Below are positions 32,401 through 41,185 of a stretch of DNA of 64,000 nucleotides, one piece after another. The notes under the pieces were generated by a model, which saw nothing but the letters and a program-made list of their open reading frames with translations, was not told the origin of the DNA and made no database searches. The translations under genes and the position numbers were made by a program. Each line of letters begins with the position of its first letter. The first letter of the stretch is position 1. Source of the stretch: UBA4720 sp038227135 (lineage in GTDB: Bacteria > Gemmatimonadota > Gemmatimonadetes > Gemmatimonadales > Gemmatimonadaceae); NCBI GenBank assembly GCA_038227135.1, contig JBBRQC010000001.1, forward strand, positions 146,175 to 210,174, in the 5' to 3' direction.

Positions 32401-33447
32401 CTAATCTCCCAGGAGGATCATTGCATCGCCATAGGAATACAGCCTGTATCCCGCTGAAATCGCTTCCTGATACGCGCGCATGGTGAGGTCGTACCCAGCG
32501 AATGCGGCGACCAGCATGATGAGCGTCGAGCGGGGAAGATGAAAATTGGTGATCAACCGGTCGACTGCGCGGAACTCGTACGGCGGGCGAATGAAGATTC
32601 GCGTTTCCGCCGATTTCTCGCGAAAGATTCCGTCGTCTTCGATCGCGCTTTCGAGTGTGCGCACACTGGTAGTGCCGACTGCCCAGACCTTCCCACCGCG
32701 CGCTCGCGTGTCGTTCAGAATGTCCGCGGTACTCGCCGGCAGAATGTACGACTCCTCGTGCATGACGTGATCGGCGGGATGCTCCACGTCGACAGGCTTG
32801 AATGTGCCGGCACCGACGTGCAGCACCAGATCCGCGCGCTTCACGCCTTTGGCGAGCAGGCGATCCAGTAGCTCCGGTGTGAAGTGGAGGCCCGCCGTGG
32901 GCGCCGCGACCGATCCGGTCTCCCTTGCGTAGACAGTCTGATACCGTTCCTCGTCCGAGGCCTGATCCGCGCGCTCGATGTAAGGTGGGAGCGGCACGTG
33001 GCCGTACTTCTCTATCGCCGCGTCCATTGGGAGCGAGGACTCGAGCCGGACGACCCGCGTTCGCCTTTCCGTGGTCGATACAATCTCCGCCTCGAAATCT
33101 TCGGCGAATCTCACCACGCGTCCGGGCTTGAGCTTGCCGCCGGGATGTACCATCGCTTCCCACAGGTTGTCGCCGAGTGAACGCAGGAGAAGGACCTCGG
33201 CGGGAGCCTGATTGTCGCGAACGCCAACGAGCCGTGCGTGAAAGACGCGAGTGGTGTTGAGGACGATCGCGTCGCCGGCGGGAATCAGCTGATCGAGATC
33301 GCTGAACTGCCTGTGGGAGATGTCTCCGGTCGAGCGATTGACGACCATGAGCCGACTGTCACCGCGGCGCTCGGTGGGATGCTGGGCGATACGGTCTGCG
33401 GAGAGGTCGAAGTCGTAGTGCGATGTGAGCGAGCCGTCCCTGGTCAA
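32401..33447 (-). CDS. queA: QueA, tRNA preQ1 ribosyltransferase-isomerase
   Basis: 348 residues. Motifs SHYDFDLSADRIAQHPTERR, LNTTRVFHARL, APTAGLHFTPELL, HVGAGTFKPV and TNFHLPRSTLIMLV are those of QueA, which uses S-adenosylmethionine to build epoxyqueuosine on preQ1-tRNA. Start is TTG 33445-33447, overlapping the stop of the short zinc-knuckle gene, with AAGGG five bases upstream. Works after Tgt (29285) in queuosine synthesis. Confidence 0.95.
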   Translation of the reverse strand: MTRDGSLTSHYDFDLSADRIAQHPTERRGDSRLMVVNRSTGDISHRQFSDLDQLIPAGDAIVLNTTRVFHARLVGVRDNQAPAEVLLLRSLGDNLWEAMVHPGGKLKPGRVVRFAEDFEAEIVSTTERRTRVVRLESSLPMDAAIEKYGHVPLPPYIERADQASDEERYQTVYARETGSVAAPTAGLHFTPELLDRLLAKGVKRADLVLHVGAGTFKPVDVEHPADHVMHEESYILPASTADILNDTRARGGKVWAVGTTSVRTLESAIEDDGIFREKSAETRIFIRPPYEFRAVDRLITNFHLPRSTLIMLVAAFAGYDLTMRAYQEAISAGYRLYSYGDAMILLGD

Positions 33448-33746
33448 CGTCCCTTCATCTCAGTCAGACGCTTCGAGCGCACGAGCTCGAGACCTTCGTC
33501 GGGGCGGGCGAGCCCGATCTGGTCAGTCGAGACGCGGAGCTTCGTGTCACGATACGAACGCTCGCACTCCTCAATGGCTTCCCAGCGCTCTTCGATTGGC
33601 GTCAGGTTCCATCGCTCGCACTTTCGGCACGCTACCCACAGTCGGCCCTTCGCAGCGTCGAACGCCAGTCGTCGGCCGATGGGAAAATGCTCGACGGCTT
33701 CATTGGCTCCGAGCTGTGTGTGGCAGAACAGGCACGTCGAATACAT
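33444..33746 (-). CDS. Short zinc-knuckle protein, truncated paralogue
   Basis: 100 residues with two Cys-x2-Cys knuckles (C5/C8, C40/C43). By eye, 78 of its first 90 residues are identical to the N-terminus of the 355-residue protein encoded at 36267-37334. After residue 90 similarity ends and ten unrelated residues (SKRLTEMKGR) close the chain, so the whole membrane and C-terminal part of the paralogue is missing. The frame is intact, has an ATG start and overlaps queA by four bases, so it is probably expressed. Zinc binding is likely; function unknown. Confidence 0.75.
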   Translation of the reverse strand: MYSTCLFCHTQLGANEAVEHFPIGRRLAFDAAKGRLWVACRKCERWNLTPIEERWEAIEECERSYRDTKLRVSTDQIGLARPDEGLELVRSKRLTEMKGR

Positions 33747-33767
33747 TTCTAGGCCGCGTCGGTTGCG

Positions 33768-35372
33768 CTACGTCGCTAAGGGTGTAGGGCGCGAGCGGCC
33801 AGATCTGACCTCTGACGGCCTGAACTGCTTGTCCAGATCGCGACCTAGCTCGACGATTGTTTCCGGCAAGGCCTGAACGTCGGCCAGCGTAGTGCGAAAG
33901 TTCACGATGCACGCGCGCAGATAGTAACGATCTCCAATATGTGCGTTGGAGACGAATGCTCGGCCACTGAGCCTGAGAGCCGTAGCAATCCGCGCGTTCA
34001 GCTCGTTGAGATAATCCGTGACGGCATTCTCGTCACTCGCGCGCTCCCTGAGATCCGCGGGCACGAATCGGAAAGTGCAGATGCTCAGCGACACCGTTCC
34101 CTGCTCGAGCAGGAACTGCTTGCCGACGAAGGCGTGGAGCTTGTGGGCAAGCTTGATGTCATCCGATATCATCTGCCTGTACCCGCTCGCCCCTGCCTGC
34201 TGAAACCCGAGCCAGATCTTGAGCGCCCGGAAGCCGCGCGAGTTCTGCGGTCCATACTCGAAGTAGTTCCTGACTTCCTGGCCTTCGTTGTCGTCGAACT
34301 GGTAGTACGGAGGCTTGAACGCGAAAGCGTCGGGAAGCGCTCCCGCATGGCGCGTCAGCAGACATCCTGCCTCGAGAGAGCTGTAGAGCCATTTGTGCGG
34401 ATCGATCGCAATCGAATCCGCCATTCGGAGTCCTTTCAGATCGGCGCTGGCGGTGTCGAGCGCGACAGCCGGTGCTCCGTAGGCGCCGTCCACGTGGAAC
34501 CAGAGATCGAACTCCTTGCAGATCTTCGCGATCTCGGGAAGCGGATCGATCGCGCCGGTCCCGACCGATCCCGCTGTACCCGCGACCATGAATGGGTGGA
34601 GACCCGCGGCGCGATCTTCCATGATCCGCTGCCGGAGCTCGTCGGGGCGCAGGCGAAGCTTTTCGTCGGCGGCGATCCAGCGAACGGCGGAAGTGCCGAG
34701 TCCACACATGTCGGCGGCTTTGTAGATCCAGGTGTGCGCTTCGGCCGAGGTGTAAAGGACGAGACGCCGGCTTTCCACGTCAGCGAGGCCTTTTGTGCGA
34801 ATGTCCCACGTCGCTTTGGCTTTTCGCGCGGCGATGAAGCCGACGATGTTAGCCATGTTTCCACCGCTCACGAGCACTCCCTCCCATTTGCCCGGGAGTG
34901 CGAGGAATTCGGCCAGCCATCGGATCGATTCGTTTTCGATCTCGGTCGCGATCGGCGAGAGCGCCCACGCGCCGCAGTTCGGGTTTACGGCGGCGGCGAG
35001 AAGATCGGCGAGCGCGCCGATGGGCGCGGCCGATGACGTGATGTAGCCCCAGAATCGCGGACTGCCGTTGTGCGTCGAGTGCCGGAAAAAGTCGCGGCTG
35101 AATCTGTCGAGCACGGGTTCGATGTCGACTCCCTTCTCGGGCATTTTCCTGGTGCCCAGCAAGCTCCGCATGGCGTCGGGGAGAAGCGGTGACGCGGTAG
35201 AGGCATCGGGCAATCGCGTCAGAAAATCCGCGACTGCATCGACCAGAGAGTGACCGATCTTGCGGAATTTCTCCGGTGCCATGTCGGCTGGTGCGGAGCG
35301 CTGGGCAGAACGATCAGCAACCTTCGCCGCTTTCGCCTTGGTGGTCTTCTTGGCGGGCGTAACTTTGGGCAC
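33768..35372 (-). CDS. PLP-dependent aromatic/acidic amino acid decarboxylase (group II)
   Basis: 534 residues. Pyridoxal phosphate binding is shown by SIAIDPHKW (Lys327), stacking His213 in SAEAHTWIYKAAD, and Asp295 in WFHVDGAYGAPA. The family includes aromatic-L-amino-acid, glutamate and related decarboxylases; the substrate is not readable. The N-terminal 30 residues (PAKKTTKAKAAK onward) are a Lys/Ala-rich tail like histone H1 C-termini, absent from most family members, which could bind nucleic acid or other polyanions. The gene ends 21 bases before the short zinc-knuckle gene and may share its transcript with queA. Confidence 0.85.
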   Translation of the reverse strand: MPKVTPAKKTTKAKAAKVADRSAQRSAPADMAPEKFRKIGHSLVDAVADFLTRLPDASTASPLLPDAMRSLLGTRKMPEKGVDIEPVLDRFSRDFFRHSTHNGSPRFWGYITSSAAPIGALADLLAAAVNPNCGAWALSPIATEIENESIRWLAEFLALPGKWEGVLVSGGNMANIVGFIAARKAKATWDIRTKGLADVESRRLVLYTSAEAHTWIYKAADMCGLGTSAVRWIAADEKLRLRPDELRQRIMEDRAAGLHPFMVAGTAGSVGTGAIDPLPEIAKICKEFDLWFHVDGAYGAPAVALDTASADLKGLRMADSIAIDPHKWLYSSLEAGCLLTRHAGALPDAFAFKPPYYQFDDNEGQEVRNYFEYGPQNSRGFRALKIWLGFQQAGASGYRQMISDDIKLAHKLHAFVGKQFLLEQGTVSLSICTFRFVPADLRERASDENAVTDYLNELNARIATALRLSGRAFVSNAHIGDRYYLRACIVNFRTTLADVQALPETIVELGRDLDKQFRPSEVRSGRSRPTPLAT

Positions 35373-35490
35373 GTCTTGGACTCAGGTCGGTGGGCAGAAA
35401 CATATCATCGTAAGCGGTCGCAATCCCGTCCGTTACTTAAAGAAGGGGCCCGGATGGTCGAGGCCTCCTTTGTGCAACGGGTGTTGCGAA

Positions 35491-36252
35491 ATGAAAAATC
35501 ATAAATACCTGACCCACGTGCATATCGCGTGGGTCTGTTGTCTGGTTGTGGGCGCTGCATGTAGATCCGCCCAGCCGCGCCAAGTCCCACCTTCCTCCGC
35601 CCGGCGGCAAGCAACCCCGGAAGAGGAGATGACACTGATACGCGCCGATTCCGATCTGTTCGCCGCCGTCGTTCGGGCCCAGCTCGATGGAGGCACCGAC
35701 GAATACCCGTATCATATCGAGCGGCTGCGATATGACCCGCGGCCCTATGGGACGCGCTCTGGATATCCTGAGGTCTTCGCAGGAGTGCAGGGGATCGATC
35801 CAACGCTGAGTTTTGCCCGGGCGGGCGAGTCAGCGATAGACCAGCTGACCGACAATCGAAAGCAGATCCTGCAAGTGAGCGGTGTGGAGCCGGGAAGCCC
35901 GGTTGTTTATTCGCAGTGCGCCGGCGTTCGCGTGCCGGTGCCACCGCCGGTGCGCGGATCGGCGGCGCGTACGAGGCGCGCCGACGTGCACGCGGGGTGT
36001 CCGAAGACGCCGGAATACTACGTGACTGTCGGTCTCCCGATCCGCGGACAACCCGAGGGTCTTAGGAATGCTCGCGACACCCGAGGACGGCGCGTGTCGT
36101 TCGGAGATGACGTGTGGACGGCTCTCGTCGACGAACACTCCGCGGGACCGAAGGGGTGGACGTGGTCCCAGTACGCGTGGGTGTTCAAGCGGGGTCGCTG
36201 GAACGGCCGCTTGGAGCTGGCCGCTACGATCCTAATCGGAGTTGTCGAGTAG
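35491..36252 (+). CDS. Unknown lipoprotein
   Basis: 253 residues from ATG 35491, where a lipoprotein signal begins (HIAWVCCLVVGAACRSA, lipobox Cys). The reading frame continues upstream without a recognisable protein. The mature part contains RYDPRPYGTRSGYPEVFAG, a region with two Cys (CAGVRVPVPPP ... HAGCPKTPEYY), and VSFGDDVWTALVDEHSAGPK. The last of these resembles the closing strands of small secreted lipoproteins with an NTF2-like fold, but I do not recognise a family. It is the only plus-strand gene between 32.4 and 41 kb and is convergent with the zinc-knuckle gene, 14 bases away. Confidence 0.65.
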   Translation: MKNHKYLTHVHIAWVCCLVVGAACRSAQPRQVPPSSARRQATPEEEMTLIRADSDLFAAVVRAQLDGGTDEYPYHIERLRYDPRPYGTRSGYPEVFAGVQGIDPTLSFARAGESAIDQLTDNRKQILQVSGVEPGSPVVYSQCAGVRVPVPPPVRGSAARTRRADVHAGCPKTPEYYVTVGLPIRGQPEGLRNARDTRGRRVSFGDDVWTALVDEHSAGPKGWTWSQYAWVFKRGRWNGRLELAATILIGVVE

Positions 36253-36266
36253 CGAAACCCGAACTC

Positions 36267-37334
36267 TTATTTGACGTCGCGCTTCAGCTCGCCGAGTCGC
36301 GTCGATATCTCTTCAGGCAGGAAAAGGTCGTCGGAGATTCCAGCGATCTCCTCGGCATCCTTCCACGCTTCCTCGAGAAGGTATAGCTCTCCCTCGAGCG
36401 CGCGTCGTTCTGAATCCTCGTGCGACACCATCTCCAGCGCGAGCCGAATCTCGGCGGGGATTTTGGAGAGCTTGCCGTATTCGCCCCAGCTATTCCAGTC
36501 GCGGTGTTTTACTGCCTCGCGTGCGGCGGCGTTGAACGTCATGGCTGGATCGTCGTTCTCAGTGGCGAGCTTGACCGCGCTGGCGACCACGCGTCCCGAC
36601 GCGCCGTTCCGGTTCAGATGCGGCAGGAGCTGCGCAGCCGCGCGCATTGCATCCTCTCCGCGAAGAACACTCTTTTCGGACTCCGGATCGTAGCGCCACC
36701 AGCGCACGCTGGGATCTCTTGCCGTTCGGTGTGCGACTGTCAGTCCCCACGGCTCTCGACCAACCGGAGGCAACACCAGAGCCTCCTTCACCTGCTTAGC
36801 TCTGACGAGCAGTGGAGTGCCGTCGGCAGCGGGAAAACGCGCGACAACCCGTCTTGCCTGGATCATGTTGACGGTGGCATTGACACCCTGAAAAATATTC
36901 CACCCTCCGCCGGCGAATGAGATGCCGACCAGCGGACCAAGCATCGGAACTGCCGCAATGCCCACGACGATCGCGGCGCCCTGAACCATATTCCGCCGTC
37001 TTCGCTTCCCGAACTGATCGCCGTATCGCCACGCCGCGAACTCAGGCCGCAGCGGCTTTCCAATGCGTACCAGCTCGATGCCTTCGCTCAACCGCGCGAG
37101 GCCGATCTCCTCGGTTGAAACGCGGAGCTTGGTCCCGCGATAGGAGCGTTCGCACTCCTCGATGGCCTCCCATCGCTCCTCGAGCGGAGTGAGGTTCCAC
37201 CGCTCGCATTTCCGGCAGACTACCCAAAGTCTGCCCTTTGCTGCGTCGAATGCGAGCCGCCGGCCAACCGGGAAGTGCTCGATCGCCTCGTTTGCACCGA
37301 GATCGGTCTTGCAGAAAAGACAGGTCGAGTACAT
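36267..37334 (-). CDS. Zinc-knuckle membrane protein, full-length paralogue
   Basis: 355 residues. N-terminal zinc knuckles C5/C8 and C40/C43 are followed by a conserved basic/aromatic segment (CERWNLTPLEERWEAIEECE), a basic stretch GKRRRRN, two closely spaced hydrophobic segments (about residues 115-150, VQGAAIVVGIAAVPMLGP), and a soluble, helical, charged C-terminal domain of about 200 residues. The layout suggests a cytoplasmic zinc module tethered to the membrane. I do not recognise the family. A copy of the first 90 residues is found at 33444. It precedes nothing on the same strand within 500 bases except the lipoprotein gene in opposite orientation. Confidence 0.75.
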   Translation of the reverse strand: MYSTCLFCKTDLGANEAIEHFPVGRRLAFDAAKGRLWVVCRKCERWNLTPLEERWEAIEECERSYRGTKLRVSTEEIGLARLSEGIELVRIGKPLRPEFAAWRYGDQFGKRRRRNMVQGAAIVVGIAAVPMLGPLVGISFAGGGWNIFQGVNATVNMIQARRVVARFPAADGTPLLVRAKQVKEALVLPPVGREPWGLTVAHRTARDPSVRWWRYDPESEKSVLRGEDAMRAAAQLLPHLNRNGASGRVVASAVKLATENDDPAMTFNAAAREAVKHRDWNSWGEYGKLSKIPAEIRLALEMVSHEDSERRALEGELYLLEEAWKDAEEIAGISDDLFLPEEISTRLGELKRDVK

Positions 37335-37349
37335 CCGCGGTGATTTGCT

Positions 37350-38171
37350 CTACCGGCCACCGGCCGGAGCGACCGCGAAAGTCATCGTCACGAAATCGCT
37401 GCGCCATTCGAGATTCGGCTCGTTCGCGCGTTTCAGGTGGGTTCCGAACAGTAGCCAGCGTCCGGACTTCGGTACAGGAACCGATGCTTGACCCGATGCG
37501 TCAGTTGTAACAAACGTGTCTGCCGTTCCCCCTTCGCGTCGTGCACCCACCGGAAAACCGGCGAGCGGCGCTCCGTGTAACACCACCCGGATGCGAAGCG
37601 CATCGCCCGCCGACAGCGCGGTCGGATCGCTTTCCGGAACGATCTCGAAATCGAGTCCGGTGGGCGAATTCCATTTCGAATCTTGTCCAGCTTTCCCGAC
37701 GCGCACGAAGCTCGTCGCATACTTGCTGTACATCTCCCGCCAACGTCGCGGGGCCGGCACAGCATTCCACTCGGTCCTCACGCTGGAATCGGCGCGGATC
37801 TCGGCCAGGTACTCTTCGATAAGCTTGGGCTCGAGCTCGAGCGTGCGCGGCTTGAGAGCAATGGATATCGTCGCCACGCCTTGCTGTCGGGGAGTCCAGA
37901 GATAGCGGAGAGAGCGACGTGTCGCGCGAGGTGCGCGCAAGCGCTCGACGTTTCCGCCCGTCCGCACTTCGGCTCGAACGACGCGCGTGGGGTCGATGGG
38001 CAGCTCGCTTGCGGGAAACTTCATTCCGCTCGTGAGGTGCAGCTCCACCGTGCGGCCGGGTGCAACGCGCATGCTGGATGGCATGAGCCACGTCTCGTGA
38101 GCGGCGGCCAGGCCAGCGCTCCCCAAGAGAGCAACGGCGGTCAGACTTCCGATTATTCGTTTTTTGGACAT
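37350..38171 (-). CDS. DUF4198 family periplasmic protein
   Basis: 273 residues. Signal peptide MSKKRIIGSLTAVALLGSAG, ending LAAA, then HETWLMPSSMRVAPGRTVEL, which is the conserved start of DUF4198 (usually AHDFWLxP). A beta-sandwich follows, with a second Ig-like carboxypeptidase-regulatory-type module near GDALRIRVVLHGAPLAGFPV and FVTTDASGQASVPVP. Homologues sit next to nickel/cobalt transporters or TonB systems and may bind metal through the N-terminal His; none of these is adjacent here. Stop is 16 bases from the start of the zinc-knuckle gene on the same strand, so they may be co-transcribed. Confidence 0.75.
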   Translation of the reverse strand: MSKKRIIGSLTAVALLGSAGLAAAHETWLMPSSMRVAPGRTVELHLTSGMKFPASELPIDPTRVVRAEVRTGGNVERLRAPRATRRSLRYLWTPRQQGVATISIALKPRTLELEPKLIEEYLAEIRADSSVRTEWNAVPAPRRWREMYSKYATSFVRVGKAGQDSKWNSPTGLDFEIVPESDPTALSAGDALRIRVVLHGAPLAGFPVGARREGGTADTFVTTDASGQASVPVPKSGRWLLFGTHLKRANEPNLEWRSDFVTMTFAVAPAGGR

Positions 38172-38211
38172 GCCGGGAATCTACTGTTCCGGTGTTGGAG
38201 CCGAGCGAAAA

Positions 38212-39249
38212 CTAGAGCAGCATCGGCTGCTGCACCCCGCCATTCGTCGGCGCGGGTGGGTTGAACCCGAAGTGACGGTACGCCTGCGCGGTGGCAACGC
38301 GGCCGCGGGGAGTCCGCTGCAGAAATCCGTTCTGCACCAGAAATGGCTCGTAGACCTCTTCGAGCGTCCCGACGTCCTCGCCGACCGCGGCGGCAATCGT
38401 TCCGACGCCAACCGGTCCCCCCTCGAACTTCTCGATGATGGCTTTGAGGATGCGCGAATCCATGTCGTCGAGCCCGAACTGATCGACCTCTAACAGCTGC
38501 AACGCATCGGCGGCGACCTTGCGATTGATGTTGCCATTCGCGCGCACCTGGGCGTAGTCGCGAATGCGGCGCAGAAGCCGGTTGGCGACGCGCGGAGTTC
38601 CGCGCGATCGCTTGGCGATCTCCTTTGCCCCGTCTTCGTCGATCTCCACCTGCATCACCTCGGCGGTTCGATGCACGATCTGCTCGAGGTCGGCGGGCGG
38701 ATAATAGTTGAGGCGCATCTCGATGCCGAACCGCGCGCGCATCGGCGGAGTGAGCATGCCGAGCCGGGTCGTCGCGCCGATGAGAGTGAACTTCTCGATC
38801 GGCATGGTTATCGTCTGCGCCTTGGGTCCTTCGGACAGCCGGATCTCGATCTTGTAGTCCTCCATCGCGGGATAGAGGAATTCTTCGATGACGGGGCGGA
38901 GGCGGTGGATCTCGTCGATGAAAAGAATGTCGCCTTCGCGAAGATTGGTCAGCGTGCCGACCAGGTCGCCGGGCTTCTCGAGTGCTGGACCAGAGGTGGT
39001 TCTGATATTGACGCCAAGCTCTCGCGCGATCAGCTCAGCCAGCGTGGTCTTTCCGAGTCCCGGTGGACCGAAGAAGAGTGCGTGGTCGAGTGGCTCGCGC
39101 CGGGCCATCGCCGCATCGATGTAGATGCGCAGAGATTCCTTCACCCGATCCTGGCCGATGAACTCGGACAGGCGCTGAGGACGGAGCGAGAGTTCGACGA
39201 CACTCTCCTCCGGCATGATTTCAGGTGTCGTTATTTCGGCGCGAGACAT
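38212..39249 (-). CDS. ruvB: RuvB Holliday junction helicase
   Basis: 345 residues. AAA+ ATPase with RPQRLSEFIGQDRVKESL, Walker A FFGPPGLGKTTLAELIA, Walker B DILFIDEIHRL, TLIGATTRLGMLTPPMRARF, and a C-terminal winged helix with RTPRGRVATAQAYRHFG. It drives branch migration with RuvA. Unusually for a ruvCAB set, ruvA and ruvC lie 3-4 kb upstream, separated by unrelated genes, although all are on the same strand. Confidence 0.95.
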   Translation of the reverse strand: MSRAEITTPEIMPEESVVELSLRPQRLSEFIGQDRVKESLRIYIDAAMARREPLDHALFFGPPGLGKTTLAELIARELGVNIRTTSGPALEKPGDLVGTLTNLREGDILFIDEIHRLRPVIEEFLYPAMEDYKIEIRLSEGPKAQTITMPIEKFTLIGATTRLGMLTPPMRARFGIEMRLNYYPPADLEQIVHRTAEVMQVEIDEDGAKEIAKRSRGTPRVANRLLRRIRDYAQVRANGNINRKVAADALQLLEVDQFGLDDMDSRILKAIIEKFEGGPVGVGTIAAAVGEDVGTLEEVYEPFLVQNGFLQRTPRGRVATAQAYRHFGFNPPAPTNGGVQQPMLL

Positions 39250-39340
39250 AGCCGCTCCAGCGGTGTCGGCGTGAGCATGCAGTGATCTAATCTAGCCGAA
39301 TACACACCGAACAACGATAGCTTTCGCGGGCTCGTAATCA

Positions 39341-40528
39341 CTAAACTCGAGCTTGGAGGGTGACTATTCGCTCCGCCGCTTTCTCCAATGTCTCCAACTT
39401 CTTACAAAACGCGAATCTCGTAACCGACCGGCCGAGTTCCGGTCGGGAATAGAAGCTCATCCCGGGCACAGTCGCGACCCCGACATCTTTCGCCAACCAA
39501 ATCGCGAACTCCCGCGAGTCGAGATCCGAGATCTCCGAAAAATCCGCGAGTATATAGTAGGCGCCCTCCGGCGCCGCGTACTTGAATCCCGCCTCGTCCA
39601 AAGCAGAGCACATGATGTCCCTGCGGGCACGGTACTCGAGCGCGAGATGGTTGTAGTAGTCGGAATCGAACGCCATCCCGATCGCCCCCGCGGCCTGCAA
39701 AGGAGCCGGTGCACCCACGGTAAGAAAGTCGTGAACCTTTCGAATCGGAGATGTGAACTCGTACGGCGCCACAGCGTAGCCCAGCCTCCACCCGGTGCAC
39801 GAGAACGTCTTCGACAACCCCGAGATCGTGACGGTCCGCTCCCGCATTCCCGGCCACGTCGCCAGCACGTGATGCCCGCCCGCGTAGCGAATGTGCTCGT
39901 AGATCTCGTCCGTGATCGCGATCACGTCCCACTTCTGACACAGCTCCGCGATCAGTGAAATCTCTTCCCGCGTAAAGACCCGCCCGGTCGGATTGTGGGG
40001 TGTGTTCACGACAATTGCCCGCGTCTTGTTATTAAAAGCGGCGCGCAGTTTATCCGGATCGAGCTTCCAATCCGGCGCCTCGAGCGGCACGAACACGGGC
40101 TTTGCACCGGCGAGTATTGCGTCGGGTCCGTAGTTCTCATAATACGGCTCGAACACAATTACCTCATCGCCGGGATCGATCAGTGCCAGGAAGGCGGCAG
40201 CCATCGCTTCCGTCGCGCCGCAACAAACCGTGATCTCCCGCTCCGGGTCCACGGTCATCCCGTACCAGCTCCGATACTTCTCGGCAATCGCCAGCCGCAG
40301 CGCCGGGCTACCCCACGTGATCGCGTACTGATTGATGTCGCCGTGGATCGCCGCGCACGCCGCGTCCTTCATCGGACCCGGCATCGGGAAGTCGGGAAAT
40401 CCCTGAGCGAGATTGATTGCCCCGTACTGGTTCGCCACGCGAGTCATCTCGCGGATCACTGACTCGGTAAATGTCCGTGCGCGGCTGGCAGTTCCCTCCC
40501 GCCGCGGAGGTTTCCCGGCGCTACTCAT
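39341..40528 (-). CDS. PLP aminotransferase class I/II
   Basis: 395 residues. Motifs GAINLAQGFPDFPMPGP, QYAITWGSPALRLAIAEKY, VVNTPHNPTGRVF, DEIYEHIRY and SGLSKTFSCTGWRLGY (PLP-binding Lys) place it in the fold-type I group with kynurenine-oxoglutarate transaminase and methionine aminotransferase (YbdL-like). ATG 40526-40528 overlaps the TAA of the upstream plug-like lipoprotein gene by one base. Substrate uncertain: an aromatic amino acid, kynurenine or methionine. Confidence 0.88.
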   Translation of the reverse strand: MSSAGKPPRREGTASRARTFTESVIREMTRVANQYGAINLAQGFPDFPMPGPMKDAACAAIHGDINQYAITWGSPALRLAIAEKYRSWYGMTVDPEREITVCCGATEAMAAAFLALIDPGDEVIVFEPYYENYGPDAILAGAKPVFVPLEAPDWKLDPDKLRAAFNNKTRAIVVNTPHNPTGRVFTREEISLIAELCQKWDVIAITDEIYEHIRYAGGHHVLATWPGMRERTVTISGLSKTFSCTGWRLGYAVAPYEFTSPIRKVHDFLTVGAPAPLQAAGAIGMAFDSDYYNHLALEYRARRDIMCSALDEAGFKYAAPEGAYYILADFSEISDLDSREFAIWLAKDVGVATVPGMSFYSRPELGRSVTRFAFCKKLETLEKAAERIVTLQARV

Positions 40529-40944
40529 TACTTCGATGGAAGGTTAGTGGTCACATCGATCACGCCACTGCTGCCCCCCCGAATCCCGAACCTGGCCCCG
40601 GATTCGGTCAGGTCGTAATAACGGAAACCACTCACCTGATAGGCTGGAATGTTGCGCAGCGAGCTCAGGTCGCCGTATCGCTGCCCGTCGAGGTATACAA
40701 GCGCGTACTCGGTGCCGGATCCGTTGGCCACGGCGGACATCACCCCATGCGGGGCAAGCCAGTTCGGGCGCAACCGCGCCACCGCGTCGTAAGCAGTCAT
40801 GACATCGGCGTGCGCGGCAGCTAGATCCTCGGCGGTCAGGATATTTGAACTTCGAGGAGCCCCGGCGGTCCCGGGGTTACTTCCGGTGGAAGCGCAGCCC
40901 AGCACGGCTGCGACTGCCACGACATAGAAGTGTTGGACTGACAT
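40528..40944 (-). CDS. Stand-alone plug-like lipoprotein
   Basis: 138 residues. Starting at ATG 40942-40944 (GAGAGG upstream) the chain opens with a lipoprotein signal, MSVQHFYVVAVAAVLGCAST. The remainder, from NILTAEDLAAAHADVMTAYD through LVYLDGQRYGDLSSLRNIPA to SGARFGIRGGSSGVIDVTTN, has the order and consensus of a TonB-dependent receptor plug domain, whose usual closing pattern is A-x-x-G-x-x-x-x-G-V-I-x-I-T-T. No beta-barrel follows; the chain ends four residues after DVTTN. It could interact with a receptor barrel or with TonB. A start at 40977 is possible but loses the signal. Confidence 0.65.
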   Translation of the reverse strand: MSVQHFYVVAVAAVLGCASTGSNPGTAGAPRSSNILTAEDLAAAHADVMTAYDAVARLRPNWLAPHGVMSAVANGSGTEYALVYLDGQRYGDLSSLRNIPAYQVSGFRYYDLTESGARFGIRGGSSGVIDVTTNLPSK

Positions 40945-41098
40945 TGGGCCTCTCGGTTTGGTGCGTCGCTTGATCAACTTCGCGGAAGGAATTGATTTGA
41001 CAAATCATACGCAATTCCCGAAAATGCGCGAGCCGGTGCGATAACGGAGAACGAAAGTTCAGTGACATCACATCGCCATCTCTTCATCGGGAGGACAC

Positions 41099-41185
41099 GT
41101 GGGGTCCACGCTTCTCATAGTAGTGGTCATCGTCGTCGTCGTTGCCGTATGGCTATGGAAAAGAGGCAAGCCGCCCACACCCTGA
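41099..41185 (+). CDS. 28-residue single-span membrane peptide
   Basis: GTG start preceded by GGGAGGA (41089-41095, four bases before the start). The translated peptide is GSTLLIVVVIVVVVAVWLWK plus a tail RGKPPTP, one hydrophobic helix of about 17 residues capped by Trp and Lys. It ends in TGA 41183-41185. The strong ribosome site and the clean helix argue that it is made; the length means database support would be needed. It is in the same frame as the DUF4242-like fragment that follows. Confidence 0.5.
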   Translation: MGSTLLIVVVIVVVVAVWLWKRGKPPTP

